Source of the DNA: Adiantum capillus-veneris
Taxonomy: Eukaryota > Streptophyta > Polypodiopsida > Polypodiales > Pteridaceae
Direction of reading: 5' to 3'
DNA: 64,000 bases
Assembly: GCA_014529385.2 (NCBI GenBank)
Contig: CM043954.1
Coordinates: 93,607,247 to 93,671,246 of the forward strand
The first letter of the stretch is position 1; every line of letters begins with the position of its first letter. A program made the position numbers and the translations under genes. Of the stretch, positions 1-11,847 are shown in pieces. Under the pieces are notes generated by a model that saw nothing but the letters and a program-made list of their open reading frames with translations, was not told the origin of the DNA and did no database searches.

Positions 1-865
1 AAATTACCGATGATGCCTGCATTATGGAAATCTAATGGGATAAGGTTGGTCTCTGTTGCCTAGACTGGTCAAGGCCAAAAGCTTTTGATAACTAATTACT
101 ATGTAACTGTGGTTGCTGTGATTTGATTTGTTATATTGTTTACACAATGTGTTTTAAAATTCTCCTCTAACTTTTGGTATAAAGACTCTTGCCCTACTGG
201 CTGAGGCAAAACTAATGGGTTAAAAAAAACTTCACGTGGTTTTTGCATATGGGGCCTTGCCTACTTCTATTGTAGTGCTTAGCAGGTGTTTAAACATCTC
301 CCAAGTAAATTCTAAAAATTGAAGGATGGTAGTTTCTGCTGCTTGGACTGGTTTTTGCAGAATTTTGTTGATATTGTACATACTGGTTGATGATGGTTTT
401 AAAATAAATAAACAAATATAGTTAAACTATTTTTGCCTCGACTAATTCATGGTGGCTTAATGCTGGATCTTTTTTCTTTCTGGCTATAGAAGGATAAATC
501 TATTCCATGAGAATATCAATGCTTTGACTGGTTGATTTGTTGATAAGCTAATGGTGGGGTGGAAACTTTTTGAGCTGATTTCCCTTTGGTATTGGAGAAA
601 ATTTGCAGGACTTAAGCCTGTGTCTCTTTAACTAGGCAGTCACAATCCCCTATGGAGCTTGACTTACTGATTGTAGCATTTATGGTTTTAATGCTAATGT
701 CTGGCATTTTGTATCACATATCAACATAGATGAAATACTTTGGAAATCTCATAATCGGTAAATGCTGAAGCCTTCAATAGGTTGGCTCTCAGTTTTTCAC
801 CTCATGATAATACTCACTTTGAACTTGAAAAGCGAGGATGGCTTGATACTTTAAGCTTACTCTAG

Positions 866-1057
866 GTTGAACTTAACCAAGGGTTGGGCTTGCTTTGGTC
901 TAGAGTAGGCTTCCCCTAGATAATATAACTGGTATTAGCTATGAATTTCAACTCATGTTAGTTTGAACTTAACCAAGGGTTGGGATTGCTTTGGTCTAGA
1001 GCTAGCTTTCCCTTGATAGTATAGCCAGGTAGTAATTATGAGTTTCGACTCATGTTA
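866..1057 (+). repeat. 96-bp tandem duplication
   Basis: Two adjacent copies begin TTGAACTTAACCAAGGGTTGG at 867 and 963. Both continue through GCTTTGGTCTAGAG, TTCCCyTkATA and TTTCrACTCATGTTA, with scattered substitutions. The copies are old enough to have diverged. It lies inside unit 1 and is not seen in the other units. Confidence 0.8.
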
Positions 1058-1889
1058 AGGTTGAGAACACTGCTAGCCCCTAATGCTTTCACCGACCGAT
1101 TGTTTATAGGGATACCGATCCTTTACTTGAAAACTAAGAGAGTCATGTGACCTAGCAATGCTGGGATTTTTGTTGGCTCAAAATGCCTTGCTAATATAGT
1201 GATATTAAGACTTCCTACTTTGAGATTTGACATATTATACCCTATGGAAGGTTTAAAATAGGGCTTCGTGGATCACCTACTCTCTTAGGATTTCTATCGA
1301 GTTGTGATACCTGGCTACTGACAATTTTTTCGTACTAATAACTTGGTTAAAAAAACGCTTTAAAAACACAAGTGGTTTTGGATATAAGGCATATTGAAAG
1401 CAATGCCTGTTGGGTGTTAGCATAATGTTTTACTACCTCAAAAGGATAAATTTATTCCTCAGTTGTAAGCTCTACATGGCATATAGTGTCACTAATTACA
1501 TTACTGGGTGGTGGTTGGCATTTCTTTTTGAACACTGTGAATGGACCTTACTAAGTGGCTAGTTAGTAGCTGGTTGAGGATCTTGCTAATAACACATGAA
1601 TTATAGGGCTAAATCACTTTTTAACTGTAATTAATTTCAACAAAAAATTATATTGCCCCACTGATGGTTTGGACTAAGATATGGTCAGATCATTTTTATT
1701 TTTTATTTTACAAAACAAGAAAATCTTAAAGCTTGTAAAAAAAGGTGGGCGACTTCATGGGATTAGAAATGGGTAGGACACTTGGGTGATGGCTTTCCGC
1801 TCAAAATTTAATCTAATTATTATGTATAATTTCATTTAAAAATTGGGCTAACTAGCTACTTTTACAGCTTATTATAAAGATACCACTTG

Positions 1890-1917
1890 GATTGGAAGGG
1901 GTGATGGCCTTCTAATC
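1890..1917 (+). other. Conserved stem-loop, unit 1 copy
   Basis: A 10-bp stem (GATTGGAAGG with CCTTCTAATC, one G-U wobble) closes the 8-nt loop GGTGATGG. The same structure occurs once in each of the three other units at a matching place, with compensatory changes. It is preceded by CACTTG in all four copies, with one substitution in the third. Confidence 0.7.
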
Positions 1918-2433
1918 ACGAGACTAAAGAGAATCTAAATATAAATAAATTGAAACACACATTTTTTGGAGTAATGTCCTTCAGGGCTCACTGTGACAAC
2001 ATCATACATTTTTCTGGAAATGAGTACTCGGTGAATTAAACTCTTCAATGGATGGCAGGTATAAGTTTAAAAAGCTTTTAAGTAGGACATGGATAACAAC
2101 TAATAGGTTTGTTGACACGTGTAATACGTATTCAAGGCTAACAATATGTTGTCTTGTTTATATGGATGCAAGTGAGGACTCTATCTTTACTTAGGATCTT
2201 TTTTGTCTTGGATGCTATCTGACATAATTGGCCTTTGTCACTTTAGTATCAGTTGCTCTTAAATTTTTTTAACATAAAGATCACTAGAATGATGCCTCAT
2301 TCTCATTATTATGATGTGCAAAAATGAATCAAAGACCGAGTCGTTTTTGTGCTAGTCCTTGTACTTTATCTAAAGCTAACTGTCTTTTGAACTGATATGT
2401 TCTTTTGTGTTCTAAGTACTAATTTAAAATAGC

Positions 2434-2434
<1 letters not shown>

Positions 2435-2523
<89 letters not shown>
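2435..2523 (+). repeat. (AC)n microsatellite closing unit 1
   Basis: An essentially uninterrupted AC dinucleotide run of about 44 repeats. It sits exactly between the CTGTCTTTTGAACT-type end of unit 1 and the TATTGCTATTGGCTATAA start of the next unit. The same position is occupied by (AC)n at the ends of the next three units. Confidence 0.95.
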
Positions 2524-2526
<3 letters not shown>

Positions 2527-2926
2527 GTATTGCTATTGGCTATAATTAACTAAACCCATGCCCTCACACTCTCTCCCTCAAAAACACTATCTTTGACAGC
2601 TTAGGGTTTCCCTCTACCAAGTTCATGCTATGGCTACTAGGATGAACACACTCACACTCACAACAGCTTTGATTTGAATCATGCTTCTATACACATCTAT
2701 GACTTTAATAGTGGGTACCTTGAACCTTAAGCATATTTTTTAAATAACCTTATATTCTAAACCCTCCCGACCACTTCAAAAAAGGAATAATTTATTTACT
2801 CCCCCGGGGTGGCTTGTTTATTTCTCTCTGGCATGGGACTCCACACCAGGTGGCTTATCGTATACTGCTTATCTCCTATGACCTGCCTCCCTTAAGGATT
2901 TGAGCATAACCATCTGGCTATGAGAA

Positions 2927-3038
2927 CCCCTCGCAGGATGGTGCCCTTCATAGGGTGCCTGGTTAATAATCCACTTGTTGAGCCCCTCGTAAGACTATAC
3001 CCTTCATAGGTCGCCTGGCTAATTATTCACTCCTTCTC
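2927..3038 (+). repeat. 56-bp tandem duplication inside unit 2
   Basis: CCCCTCGCAGGATGGTGCCC at 2927 and CCCCTCGTAAGACTATACCC at 2983 start two copies that each run through CTTCATAGG..GCCTGGyTAATwATyCAC. The corresponding part of unit 3 (about 8594-8641) has a single copy, so the duplication arose in this copy or was lost in the other. Confidence 0.75.
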
Positions 3039-3342
3039 AATTTCTATAAGCTGTGTTTAAAGAGCCTTATGACTCCTTGGCTGTACGCACTCATACTGTA
3101 GCCCCTCATGCCCCTTCTGCTTCCCTCTCTTCCCCACTACTGCTTAACACTCTCTATCCCGCCCGCGGTACCCTGCTAGGTTATTATCCGCCTCTCTCCT
3201 ACCTTAGCTTCCACAAGGTTAACCATGGTGGCTACCTCTGGAAATCATGCGCCTTGAAAATCGGACTTGCTGAGTGTGTAGATCATGTGGGGGTGATTCT
3301 TCATGATGGGCCATACTGGACGCTCCACCTACTGTGTTTTGC

Positions 3343-3349
3343 TATAAAA
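3343..3349 (+). promoter_or_regulatory. TATA box of unit 2
   Basis: TATAAAA followed by TGAGGTGAGGGTTGC. The identical context occurs at 8951, and TATTTAA variants followed by GAGGTGAGGG or GGTGAGGG occur at 10615 and 13734. Conservation of the box plus its downstream block in four places supports a real promoter core. Transcription itself is inferred. Confidence 0.55.
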
Positions 3350-4608
3350 TGAGGTGAGGGTTGCTTTGGCCCCTCAATTAGCCTTGATTACATAAAGTGT
3401 GTATGTGAAAGTGAGGAGTGAGGGCTTTACCACTTACTGTGGAGTTATGGAGTTAATTGAGCATGAAAGCGCTTCTCAGGTTCGTACCTTGCTTGAGTGG
3501 CTCTGTTTTTTAGACTTACACTGCTACTCTCTATTTTCTATACTTTGCACTTGCCCGAAAAAGGTTTTTTTATTTATCATCCTACTAAGAACTTTGCCGT
3601 GAGCTGTACCGAAATTGGCAATGTCTAGCAATGGGTGAAAAATGGTTTTCTTTATTTTTTGCATCGTACTAGGTATTCTAGTGATGGTGCTTTACCCGGT
3701 TGGTTGAGTTTTTTTTTACAACTGACATTGTTCTTTGCTCATTCATAAAAGGGTTTTTTTCTAAATCCATGCCGTGTGTACCACATCGGGATTCTCTTGC
3801 AATGATCTCTACATAATACTGTATACTCTGATCGAGGTTTTGTATCCCACGTGCCATATTAAGAATGTTGCACCTAGCTGGGTGATTTTTACATATCTTG
3901 CTTGATGTGTTATGATGCATTCAACACGAACTCTAAAATGGTTTTGTTGCTTGATACACTGTTGAGACTGTACATGACTGATGATTTTTTTTTTATAGTT
4001 TACTCAATGCTTATGCCGAACAAGCTTTAAAATGATGTCTTTCACACAGATGATGCTTACCATCTTGACCTTTTTGGGTTTTTTTCTAACATGGAAGGTG
4101 GGTTGCTGCGTTGGTTTTGTTTTCAAAAAAAAGAGAGAGGGGGTTGGGGATGGTACTGCGTTCTCTTGTTTGGTCTTAATGTTTTTGGAGACTCATTGAG
4201 CAAAATATTGGCTCCATCTCTGGGCTGACTTTTTTTGCTACGGTTATGTCTAGACCCATGCACAATTTAATATGGTAATAGCATGGTTGGTCTTTAAGAT
4301 GAAATATTGAATTCATGGGCGTAAAGATCACCAAGCTGGCATCGTTTTTTATCTCTCTACTTTGGCTATCTAGGAATAGCTACACCAAGCCGTGGTTTCT
4401 TTCAATTAATTTGACAAGTTTATTTTAGTTGCTTGTGTGGCATAGGAAGTGATTTCTCTAAGGATGGACTATACAAGAACAATTTTGAGTTCCTGGCACC
4501 ATTAAACTCCTTTAAAGATCAAGACATTCAAAAGTGAAATATACCTAATGGAAGGATTGGTATAAAGATACAAAATGATTAGGGACAAAATTGGGAGTAA
4601 AACACTTG

Positions 4609-4636
4609 GATCAGAAGGGGTAGTGGCCTTTTGATC
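4609..4636 (+). other. Conserved stem-loop, unit 2 copy
   Basis: Stem GATCAGAAGG with CCTTTTGATC (one G-U pair) around loop GGTAGTGG. Compared with units 1 and 4, the fourth stem pair is C-G instead of T-A, a compensatory change. A second, looser hairpin of similar design (TAAAGG AGTGATGA CCTTTT) follows near 4726-4745. Confidence 0.7.
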
Positions 4637-5121
4637 AGAATTTCATGTATATAAATAGCTATTTAAAGTCTTAAAAAATTGGGGTATATATATATAACCT
4701 ACAAAAATTCACTTGTATCTTAAAGGAGTGATGACCTTTTTTATTACAAATGAACTTAAAAAAGAACAAAAACACACCTTATACTTGAAAATAAGCAAAT
4801 TCGGATTTCAAGATTACTTTGGACAATGGTTTTAAGTTAAAAAGGTTGTAAGATGGACATGGATAACAACTGATAAAGTCCATTGACACCTGTAAAACGT
4901 ATTCAAGGCTAACATATCTGTTGTCTTGTTTGCATGGATGCAAGTGAGGACTCTATCCTCTTTTTGGAAATTTTTTGGCGTAGCCACTGTCCGTCACACT
5001 AATGGACAAAGATGGTGTAGCTATGATCTCCCAATACATTGCCCAATTACCTATACTTGCTTTACAATACAGCTAAGAGGTGGCTCATTTCTCTTCTTTT
5101 GGTGCAAAACTGTCCACTTTT

Positions 5122-8074
5122 CTTAAAAAATTATCCCGCCTCAATCCCACTTTTATTAGTACCCCTATTATCCCACAAATTGGCAACATCTTCTGCAAAA
5201 ACAGTGCTACATCAGAAGCTATCAAAGAATTTTAAAACAACCTTTGCTCCCTCGGTGACTCTAACCTATTAGAAATGGTTCCCAAAGTTTCCAAAGTCTT
5301 CACTTTTCTTTCAATCAGACAAATTGAGGTAGAATCCTTTGGAGTTGACCATCGCCTTTGGGTCCTTCCCAACAAAGATTTTTTGGCACCTATCCTAAGT
5401 GAAACATGGGTATATCTAGCCAACCTCCCTGCTTCCATTGTGGAGGATTGTACACTCAAAGTTCTTGAAGGTGGAAAATTCCTGAACAAAGGGGAGCTCA
5501 TTAAGGCTCCTTTTAACCTCAATTTTATTGACCACTCTAAGTGTTCTTCTAATGTTGGTCTATATATTTGCATGAAAGGAAATATGGAGTTCGCCAAGAG
5601 CAATCCATACTTGTACATTGAATCTATTTGGAATGTCTTTCGGCCATACTTAAAATGTGCCTACAAGTTTTTGGACCCAAAATCCTCGTGTGATTCTAGT
5701 ATTATGTGCTTCGACCATGCTATTTGGTTCATTCTCAATCACTTGGAACAACTCTTCCCTGAGAAGCATGTGGAATTTCATTTATCCCTTGTTTGCTCAT
5801 GGTTGGGTAGACAAGCCAAACCATTGGTTATTCTCAGATTGCTTTTAACACCTTTCGCAGTCTAATGCTTGATATTCTTAAGGAACTCTAATCAGAAGAA
5901 CTTGGCACTTATCTCACCACCTATGACAACTACAAGGGAGTCAAAATGATTACTGGATTACTCAAGCCTTGCATTGAAGATGATGATCCTCCCTCACTTA
6001 AAAGACCTAACAATTTAACCACCCCCAATAACTCTTTCACATATTTTCTAGCACGTGGTACTTCTTCTAGCTTCAATAGGGGAAAATCTCGTAGCTTTAC
6101 TAGAGGGAGAAGAAGAAACACATTCATCCATCACCTCCTTGACATGTAAACCTTTTTACCATGTAGGTGATTTTTGGCCCTCGTGGAAGGAAGCGTCTCT
6201 CAAAAAAGACTTCTACAACAAATCTTATCTATATACATTGTTTGTAACAGAATGAACTCTTGGATTGGTTTTCACCCAAGTCTATCTTTTGTAAATATAC
6301 TTTTTGGTAGCCATAAGATGTTAGAGAAGGTCTTAATTGGTTGGACATATCATCAACATGTTAAAATTTTAGTCTACAACAATGACCTTTTACGCCACAA
6401 TACTATCCCTGATTGTTCGTGTGATAAGTTTGATGCTTTTGTAAAGAATTTGGTGATTTAGGTAGGCATGTGTGCACTTGTGATCTTAAGGTGATTGATG
6501 ATCCTACAATCCAAAAAATCATTGCTAAAGGACTATAACACATTCCAATTTTTCCAAAAAAATCCATACCTTGCCTTCTCAGCTTTACTTAGCTATTTGA
6601 CTGAGCTAGTCAATACTCTTCGATTGGAGAAGACAATCCTACTGGACTTAGCCAAATTGGTCCAACAATGTTTTTTTTTTTCAAAAGGTGACTCTTTTAC
6701 CGCATAAATGGTTATCTATTGATAGCACTTGGATCACTCCCGACCTCAGCTTAAAATTTCAGAAACTCGCACAATGGCTGTTTATTGTTGCTATTGATAA
6801 AGCCGCCAATTGCCCTTCTCTTATTTACAAAAATCTTACATGGAAAGATGCTCACTTATGTCTATCTGGGGGTGAGTTTGTCTTATCTCCTATTGAAGTT
6901 ATCAATATAATTGCAAAACAGTGTAGTGATCTCGGATATTCTCTCGAGATAGTCAAATCACCTATATTATTTCCTACCTATAAACATTACAAACATAAGT
7001 TTCGGTGGATATCTGATGCCTCGAATGGGATCTTTATTAATATTACTAAAGACATTACTTTATGCTTTGACCCTTATATTAAGTGAGTTTGTGTGTTGAA
7101 ACAAAAGATATGTTTAGATTTTCTCAAAATCCATTAAAATCCCATTTGGCTTGTTAAAAACTTTACAAAGGTCACTCTCAACCTCCCCAGCCAGATCTTT
7201 CATCTTTTTTCTGCTGACATCACTCAATGTTACAAAAACATTCCCCTTAATGGGGATGCAGGACTGAAGAATGTTTTGAAAAAAATGACTAAGATTGCAT
7301 TTAGCCATGCTCGGCTAAGAGGATTTTTCCACATGTCTCTTGTCATCAATGAACCTAGATGGATTAAAAAACCTAACTCGACACATACTTCCCACTTTGA
7401 CGAGAATAAGCTTAATGATGTCATTTCATGGCTTCTTGATAATTGTTCAATACACTTTGGTAGCCATTGCTATAACCAAAACCTTGGTATTCTAATGGGC
7501 TTTTCCTGCTCACCCCTTATCTGCAACTTATACCTAGTCTTTTTTGAATATAAACGGTTCTTGAGACCATGAAGAATAAAAATACCAATCAAAAACTTTC
7601 TCTGTTTAATCATACCTATAGATACATGGATGATATCCTTAGCCTCAATAGCACAACCTTCTTTGACGAGATCAGTCTAATTCACCCACACTACCTTAAA
7701 ATTGAGCCAACTTATGGAAATGGTTTTGATACGTCTTCCGGGTTTTTTTCCACCTCTTTATTCCTTAACTTCTCAATTCTACTACACAATCGCTGTAATG
7801 GTAAATTTGATTTCCATTTCATATGAAAAGAGACAGTCTTAAAATCTCTTCTATAGAATTTGTCAAAAAGATGAGTAACCGACTACATAAAGCAACACTA
7901 AACACATGTATTAGTCTTCTTTACATGATCCTATATTCTTCTTCTGATAACTTCTTGGCAGGGGACAACATCAAGCATCTCAATCACAAGTTTTGCCTCA
8001 ATGGCTTCAAAAGAAATGACCTAATTAATGCTATCACTAAGGCTATTTCACTGAGAATACCTGGCCTGGCTTGA
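5122..8074 (+). pseudogene. Penelope-like reverse transcriptase, decayed
   Basis: A degenerate coding region read in three frames. The N-terminal part (5275-5865, 196 aa, and probably some residues upstream) has no domain I recognise. From 6688 the RT emerges: a block with FRWISDASNG (about 7000), then SADITQCYKNIP (about 7219, RT motif A position), GILMGFSCSPLICNLYL (about 7489, motif B position), RYMDDILSLN (about 7621, catalytic YxDD) and a thumb-like tail to 8074. The GFSCSP and RYMDDILSLN motifs are of the type found in Penelope-like RTs, not LTR or LINE RTs. No GIY-YIG endonuclease follows the RT, so I infer the endonuclease-lacking Penelope class. Stops and at least three frameshifts make it non-functional. 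Some other RT class related to telomerase cannot be excluded. Confidence 0.7.
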
Positions 8075-8111
8075 GAAATAAGTGTACTATCTCATTTCTT
8101 TAATTAGGTAG

Positions 8112-8172
8112 TAGGCCCATACATAATGGGCCTAATGTGGACCCATTGTGTATCGCGCCTGGGATAGCTAGG

Positions 8173-8177
<5 letters not shown>
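8112..8177 (+). other. Two perfect hairpins at the RT unit 3' end
   Basis: TAGGCCCAT (8112-8120) pairs with ATGGGCCTA (8126-8134) across a 5-nt loop. CGCGCC (8154-8159) pairs with GGCGCG (8172-8177), and the (AC)n tract begins at the next base. The two GC-rich hairpins stand out in an A/T-rich region and are absent from the RT-lacking units. A role in template recognition by the RT would be plausible but is only inferred. Confidence 0.65.

Positions 8178-8233
<56 letters not shown>
8178..8233 (+). repeat. (AC)n closing the RT-bearing unit
   Basis: AC run of about 28 repeats immediately after the CGCGCC/GGCGCG hairpin and just before the TATTGCTATTGGCTATAA start of unit 3. Confidence 0.95.
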
Positions 8234-8235
<2 letters not shown>

Positions 8236-8950
8236 TACACATGTATTGCTATTGGCTATAATTAACTAAACCCGTTTCCTCACACGCTCTCCCTCAAAAA
8301 CACTATCTCTGACACCCTCTACCAAGTTCATGCTATAGCTACTAGGATGAACACACTCACACTCACAATAACTTTGATTTGAATCATGCTTCTATACACA
8401 TCTATGACTTTAACAATGGGTACCTTGAACCTTGATCATATTTTTTAAATAAACCCTATATTCTAAACCCTCCTGACCATTTCAAAAAAAGAATATTTTA
8501 TTTAACCCCCCCCGGGTGGCTTATCATATACTGCTCATCTCCTATGGCCTACCTTCCTTAAGGCTTTGAGCATAACCATCTGGCTATGGGAACCCCTCGC
8601 AGGATGGTGCCCTTCATAGGGTGCCTGGCTAATTATTCACTCCGTGTCGATTTCTGTAAGCTGCATTTAAAGAGCATTATGACTCCTTGGCTGTAAGCGC
8701 TCATATTGTATCCCCTCACGCCCCTTCTGCTTCCCTCCTTCCCCACTACGTCTTAACGCTCTCTGTCCCGTCTGCGGTACCTTGCTAGGTTATTATCCGC
8801 CTCTCTCCTCCCTTAGCTTCTACAATGTTAACCATGGTGGCTACCTCTAGAAATCATACGCCTTGAGAATTGGACTTGTTGAGCGTGCAGATCGTGGGGG
8901 TGATTCTCTATGTTGGCCCATACTGGATGCCTCCACCTACTGTGTTTTTC

Positions 8951-8957
8951 TATAAAA
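8951..8957 (+). promoter_or_regulatory. TATA box of unit 3
   Basis: TATAAAA followed by TGAGGTGAGGGTTGCTTTGG, identical in context to the unit 2 box at 3343. Confidence 0.55.
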
Positions 8958-9714
8958 TGAGGTGAGGGTTGCTTTGGCCCCTCACTTAGCCTTGATTGCA
9001 TAAAGTGTGTGTATGTGAAAGTGAGAAGTGAGGGATTTAGTGCTTATGGTGAGTTATGGAGTTAATTGAGCATGAAAGCTCTTCTCAAGTTTGTGCATTG
9101 CCTGAGTGGCTCTATTTTTCAAACTTACATTACTACTCTCTATTTTTTGTACTCTGTACTTTTTTGAAAAAGGTTTTTTAATTTGTCATCCTTCTATGAA
9201 CTTTGTTGTTCTGCGTTGGTTTTGTTTTTAAAAAAGAGAGAAAGAGCGGGGTGGAGATGGTACCTCGTTCACTTGTTTAGTCTTAATGTTTTCTGAGACT
9301 GATTGAGCAAAATATTGGCTCTATCTCTGGGCTGGATTTTTCTGTTACAGTTATGTTTAGACCAATGCAAAATTTAATGCGGTAATAACATGGTTGGTCT
9401 TTAAGATGAAATATTGAATTCGTGGGCGTAAAGATTACAAAGCTGGCATTGTTTTTTATCTCTCTACTCTGGCTATCTAGGAATAGCTACACTAAGCCGT
9501 GGTTTCTTTTAGTTACTTCAACACATTTATTTAGTTGCTTGTGTGGCATAGAAAGTGCTTTCTCTAAGGATGGATTGTACAAAAGCATTTTTGAGTTCAT
9601 GGCACCATTAAAATCCTTCAAAAAGCAAGACATTCAAAAGTGCAATATCCCTAGTGGAAGGATTGGTATAAAGATACAAAATGTTTAGGGACAAAATTGG
9701 GAGTAAAACACTTC

Positions 9715-9742
9715 GATCAGAAGGGGTAGTGGCCTCTTGATC
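9715..9742 (+). other. Conserved stem-loop, unit 3 copy
   Basis: Stem GATCAGAAGG with CCTCTTGATC around loop GGTAGTGG. One G-U pair and one A-C mismatch make it the weakest of the four copies. It shares the C-G variant of the fourth pair with unit 2. Confidence 0.6.
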
Positions 9743-10296
9743 AAAATTTCATGTATATAAATAGCTTTTTAAAATTGGGGTTTATAATAACCTTATTTAT
9801 AACCTACAAAAATTCACTTGTATCTTAAAGGAGGTGATGACCTTTTTTATTACAAATGAACTTAAAAAGAAACAAGAAAAACAAAAACACACCTTATACT
9901 TGAAAATAAGCAAAGCAGGTATTCAAGATTACTTTGGACAATGGTTTTAAGTTAAAAAGGTTGTAAGATGGACATGGATAACAACTAATAAAGTCCATTG
10001 ACACCTGCAAAACGTATTCAAGGCTAACATATCCATTGTCTTGTTTGCATGGATGCACGTGAGGACTCTATCCTTTCTTGGATTTTTTTTGGCTTAGCTT
10101 CACTAATGTACCTAACTCTTGTCCCATTATAGAACAATCAGTATGGATTATCCCATGTATAAAAAACTAGAATGAGACCTCATTCATATATCTATGTACA
10201 AAAATAGTTCAAAGACTCTTTTTTTTGTGCTACCCCTTGTCACTTGTCTAAAGCCAGCTGTCTTTTGAACTATTATGTTCTTTTGTACATCAACAA

Positions 10297-10309
10297 ACAC
10301 ACACACACA

Positions 10310-10353
<44 letters not shown>
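10297..10353 (+). repeat. (AC)n closing unit 3
   Basis: AC run with one T interruption near 10315, preceded by the shared CTAAAGCCAGCTGTCTTTTGAACT tail. Confidence 0.95.
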
Positions 10354-10354
<1 letters not shown>

Positions 10355-10614
10355 TGTATTACTTAAGGACCATTAGCATATTGGACACTTAAAGATTCAC
10401 TTTATTAGGAGTCCACCATGGGAATTAACCCTTCTGAGATACAAGGTGGTTTTTACAAAGGGGGGGTGGTTTACTGCCTTTAGTATTACTTGCCGTGAAG
10501 GCGCCTTGTGTAGCTCTCTCATTCTGCTTATAAGCGGCCTCGTTGTAGCTGGGGGGTCTCTCCATTCATGGCGCTCTGCTCACTACACCGGACTGGCGGC
10601 CGTCCTCCTTCCTC

Positions 10615-10622
10615 TATTTAAA
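10615..10622 (+). promoter_or_regulatory. TATA-like box of unit 4
   Basis: TATTTAAA followed by GAGGTGAGGGTGCAAC, the diverged counterpart of the 3343 and 8951 boxes. Confidence 0.45.
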
Positions 10623-11847
10623 GAGGTGAGGGTGCAACTATGCTGCTCACTTAGCTTTGGTTGTTGTTATGCTTACATTAAGTAGAAATTGTGTGGCTGT
10701 TTTACACTGAAGAATGGATCTCGCAACACAGGTTTCTCAGGTTGGCCACTCCGCCCTTGCATATTTCTTTGCAGACCTATTCTCTAAAAAAGGAGGGGTG
10801 TTATTTCACTATGTTGCTGACACTGTAGCTAGTTTTGATATTGTGGTTCTTGATGTGGTTTCTGCTTGCATAATCGGATCCTCGTTATGGTCCTCGATGG
10901 TCGATGAGTATATATGATGATGATATTTTGAAATGGCTTATTTACCCTTCTACTGGGGTTTTTGAGTTGCTGATAAACTTTGTGATTACTATTCAAAGTT
11001 GTTTCGGACATATGTTACCAATTGTTGCGGTATATAATCTCTGTATAAACTGTTTTTTTTTGGGAGGCTGCTCTATAACAACATTAGCTCTTTCAAGCGA
11101 TTTTGCTGCCGCTTTTACTTAGCATAGCAGTGCTTTTTCGGTAGTAACTGATCATACTTTGATGGCTTACTAAACATCATAACGTTCGTGATTGCTGGAT
11201 ACTATCGTTTTTTCATAAGGTTTGTAGGACTGTCAATGAGAAACCTTGATGGGCCTTGTACATTGGATGGCCATTGGTACTTACATGGGTGGGTTTTTTG
11301 GCCCTAATGTGTACTGATATTGATTGGCTATGGGTACTTACATGGGTAGTGATGGTTTCCTTTCCTACTGCGACTGTTTTTAAAAGAAAAACGGGTTCTT
11401 AGGGGTGTTATGCCCGGTTGCACACTGTTGCAATACTTGGTCTTTACTTTATTAGGTTAGGTTATGCATTACAGCTTCTGCATGCACTTGGGCGGTTGTT
11501 GCTCCTCTTTATAGCTTTGGATATTGATGTAGTACTAGCACTTTAAGCATGTTATATCTTTTCCCTTAAAAACTTCATGGTTCTGATTACGGCCTGGCAT
11601 ATATCAGGGCTCTTTGTCACTTGAATTGCTTAAGAGAAGTTTATGGTAAGTGATTTACAAATTTTGGGATGATTTGGAGTACATCTACCATGATGGATAT
11701 CTAACCTAAAAAACAAACGAAAACTAGCGTGTTACTTTATAAGAACTGTAAATGGAACTTTTTATAAACTTCATTTGGTGGAGCTTTCATAAACTGACAA
11801 AACTATTGAAAACATATAAAGAAAAAAAGGGGGGATTCTGACACTTG

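Larger units (their letters stand above)
1..2434 (+). repeat. Unit 1 of the Penelope-like array (diverged, no RT)
   Basis: No convincing coding region is visible. The right half shares ordered landmarks with three later units: a stem-loop at 1890-1917, a GGACATGGATAACAAC block near 2088, a GAGGACTCTATC block near 2174, a CTAAAGC..CTGTCTTTTGAACT block near 2370-2395, and a closing (AC)n tract. The left half is A/T-rich and contains a local tandem duplication. I infer a diverged pseudo-LTR or RT-lacking copy of the element whose RT lies at about 5.1-8.07 kb. The left boundary is outside or not recognisable in the window. Confidence 0.55.
2524..5121 (+). repeat. Unit 2 pseudo-LTR-like module upstream of the RT
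   Basis: Starts after the (AC)n with TATTGCTATTGGCTATAATT and is collinear with 8234-10200, apart from about 510 bp (roughly 3590-4105) missing in the right copy. It holds a TATA box at 3343, the stem-loop at 4609 and the GAGGACTCTATC block near 4946, after which the RT coding region follows. Short ORFs at 3053-3352 and 3399-3602 are not conserved in frame in the other copy and are probably non-coding. The arrangement module-RT-module matches the pseudo-LTR layout known for Penelope-like elements. Assigning it as such is inference. Confidence 0.6.
8234..10296 (+). repeat. Unit 3: pseudo-LTR-like module without RT
   Basis: Collinear with 2524-5000: same start, same TATA context (8951), stem-loop (9715), GGACATGGATAACAAC block (about 9970) and GAGGACTCTATC block (about 10060). 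It lacks about 510 bp present in unit 2 and lacks the RT. Its tail instead carries CTAAAGCCAGCTGTCTTTTGAACT, shared with units 1 and 4. An 88-codon ORF at 9422-9688 has a counterpart near 4320-4580 in unit 2 that is broken, so I do not call it a gene. Confidence 0.65.

Noticed and set aside
3053..3602. ORFs of 99 and 67 codons in unit 2
   Set aside because: The matching region of unit 3 does not keep the frames open, and no domain is recognisable; treated as non-coding pseudo-LTR sequence.
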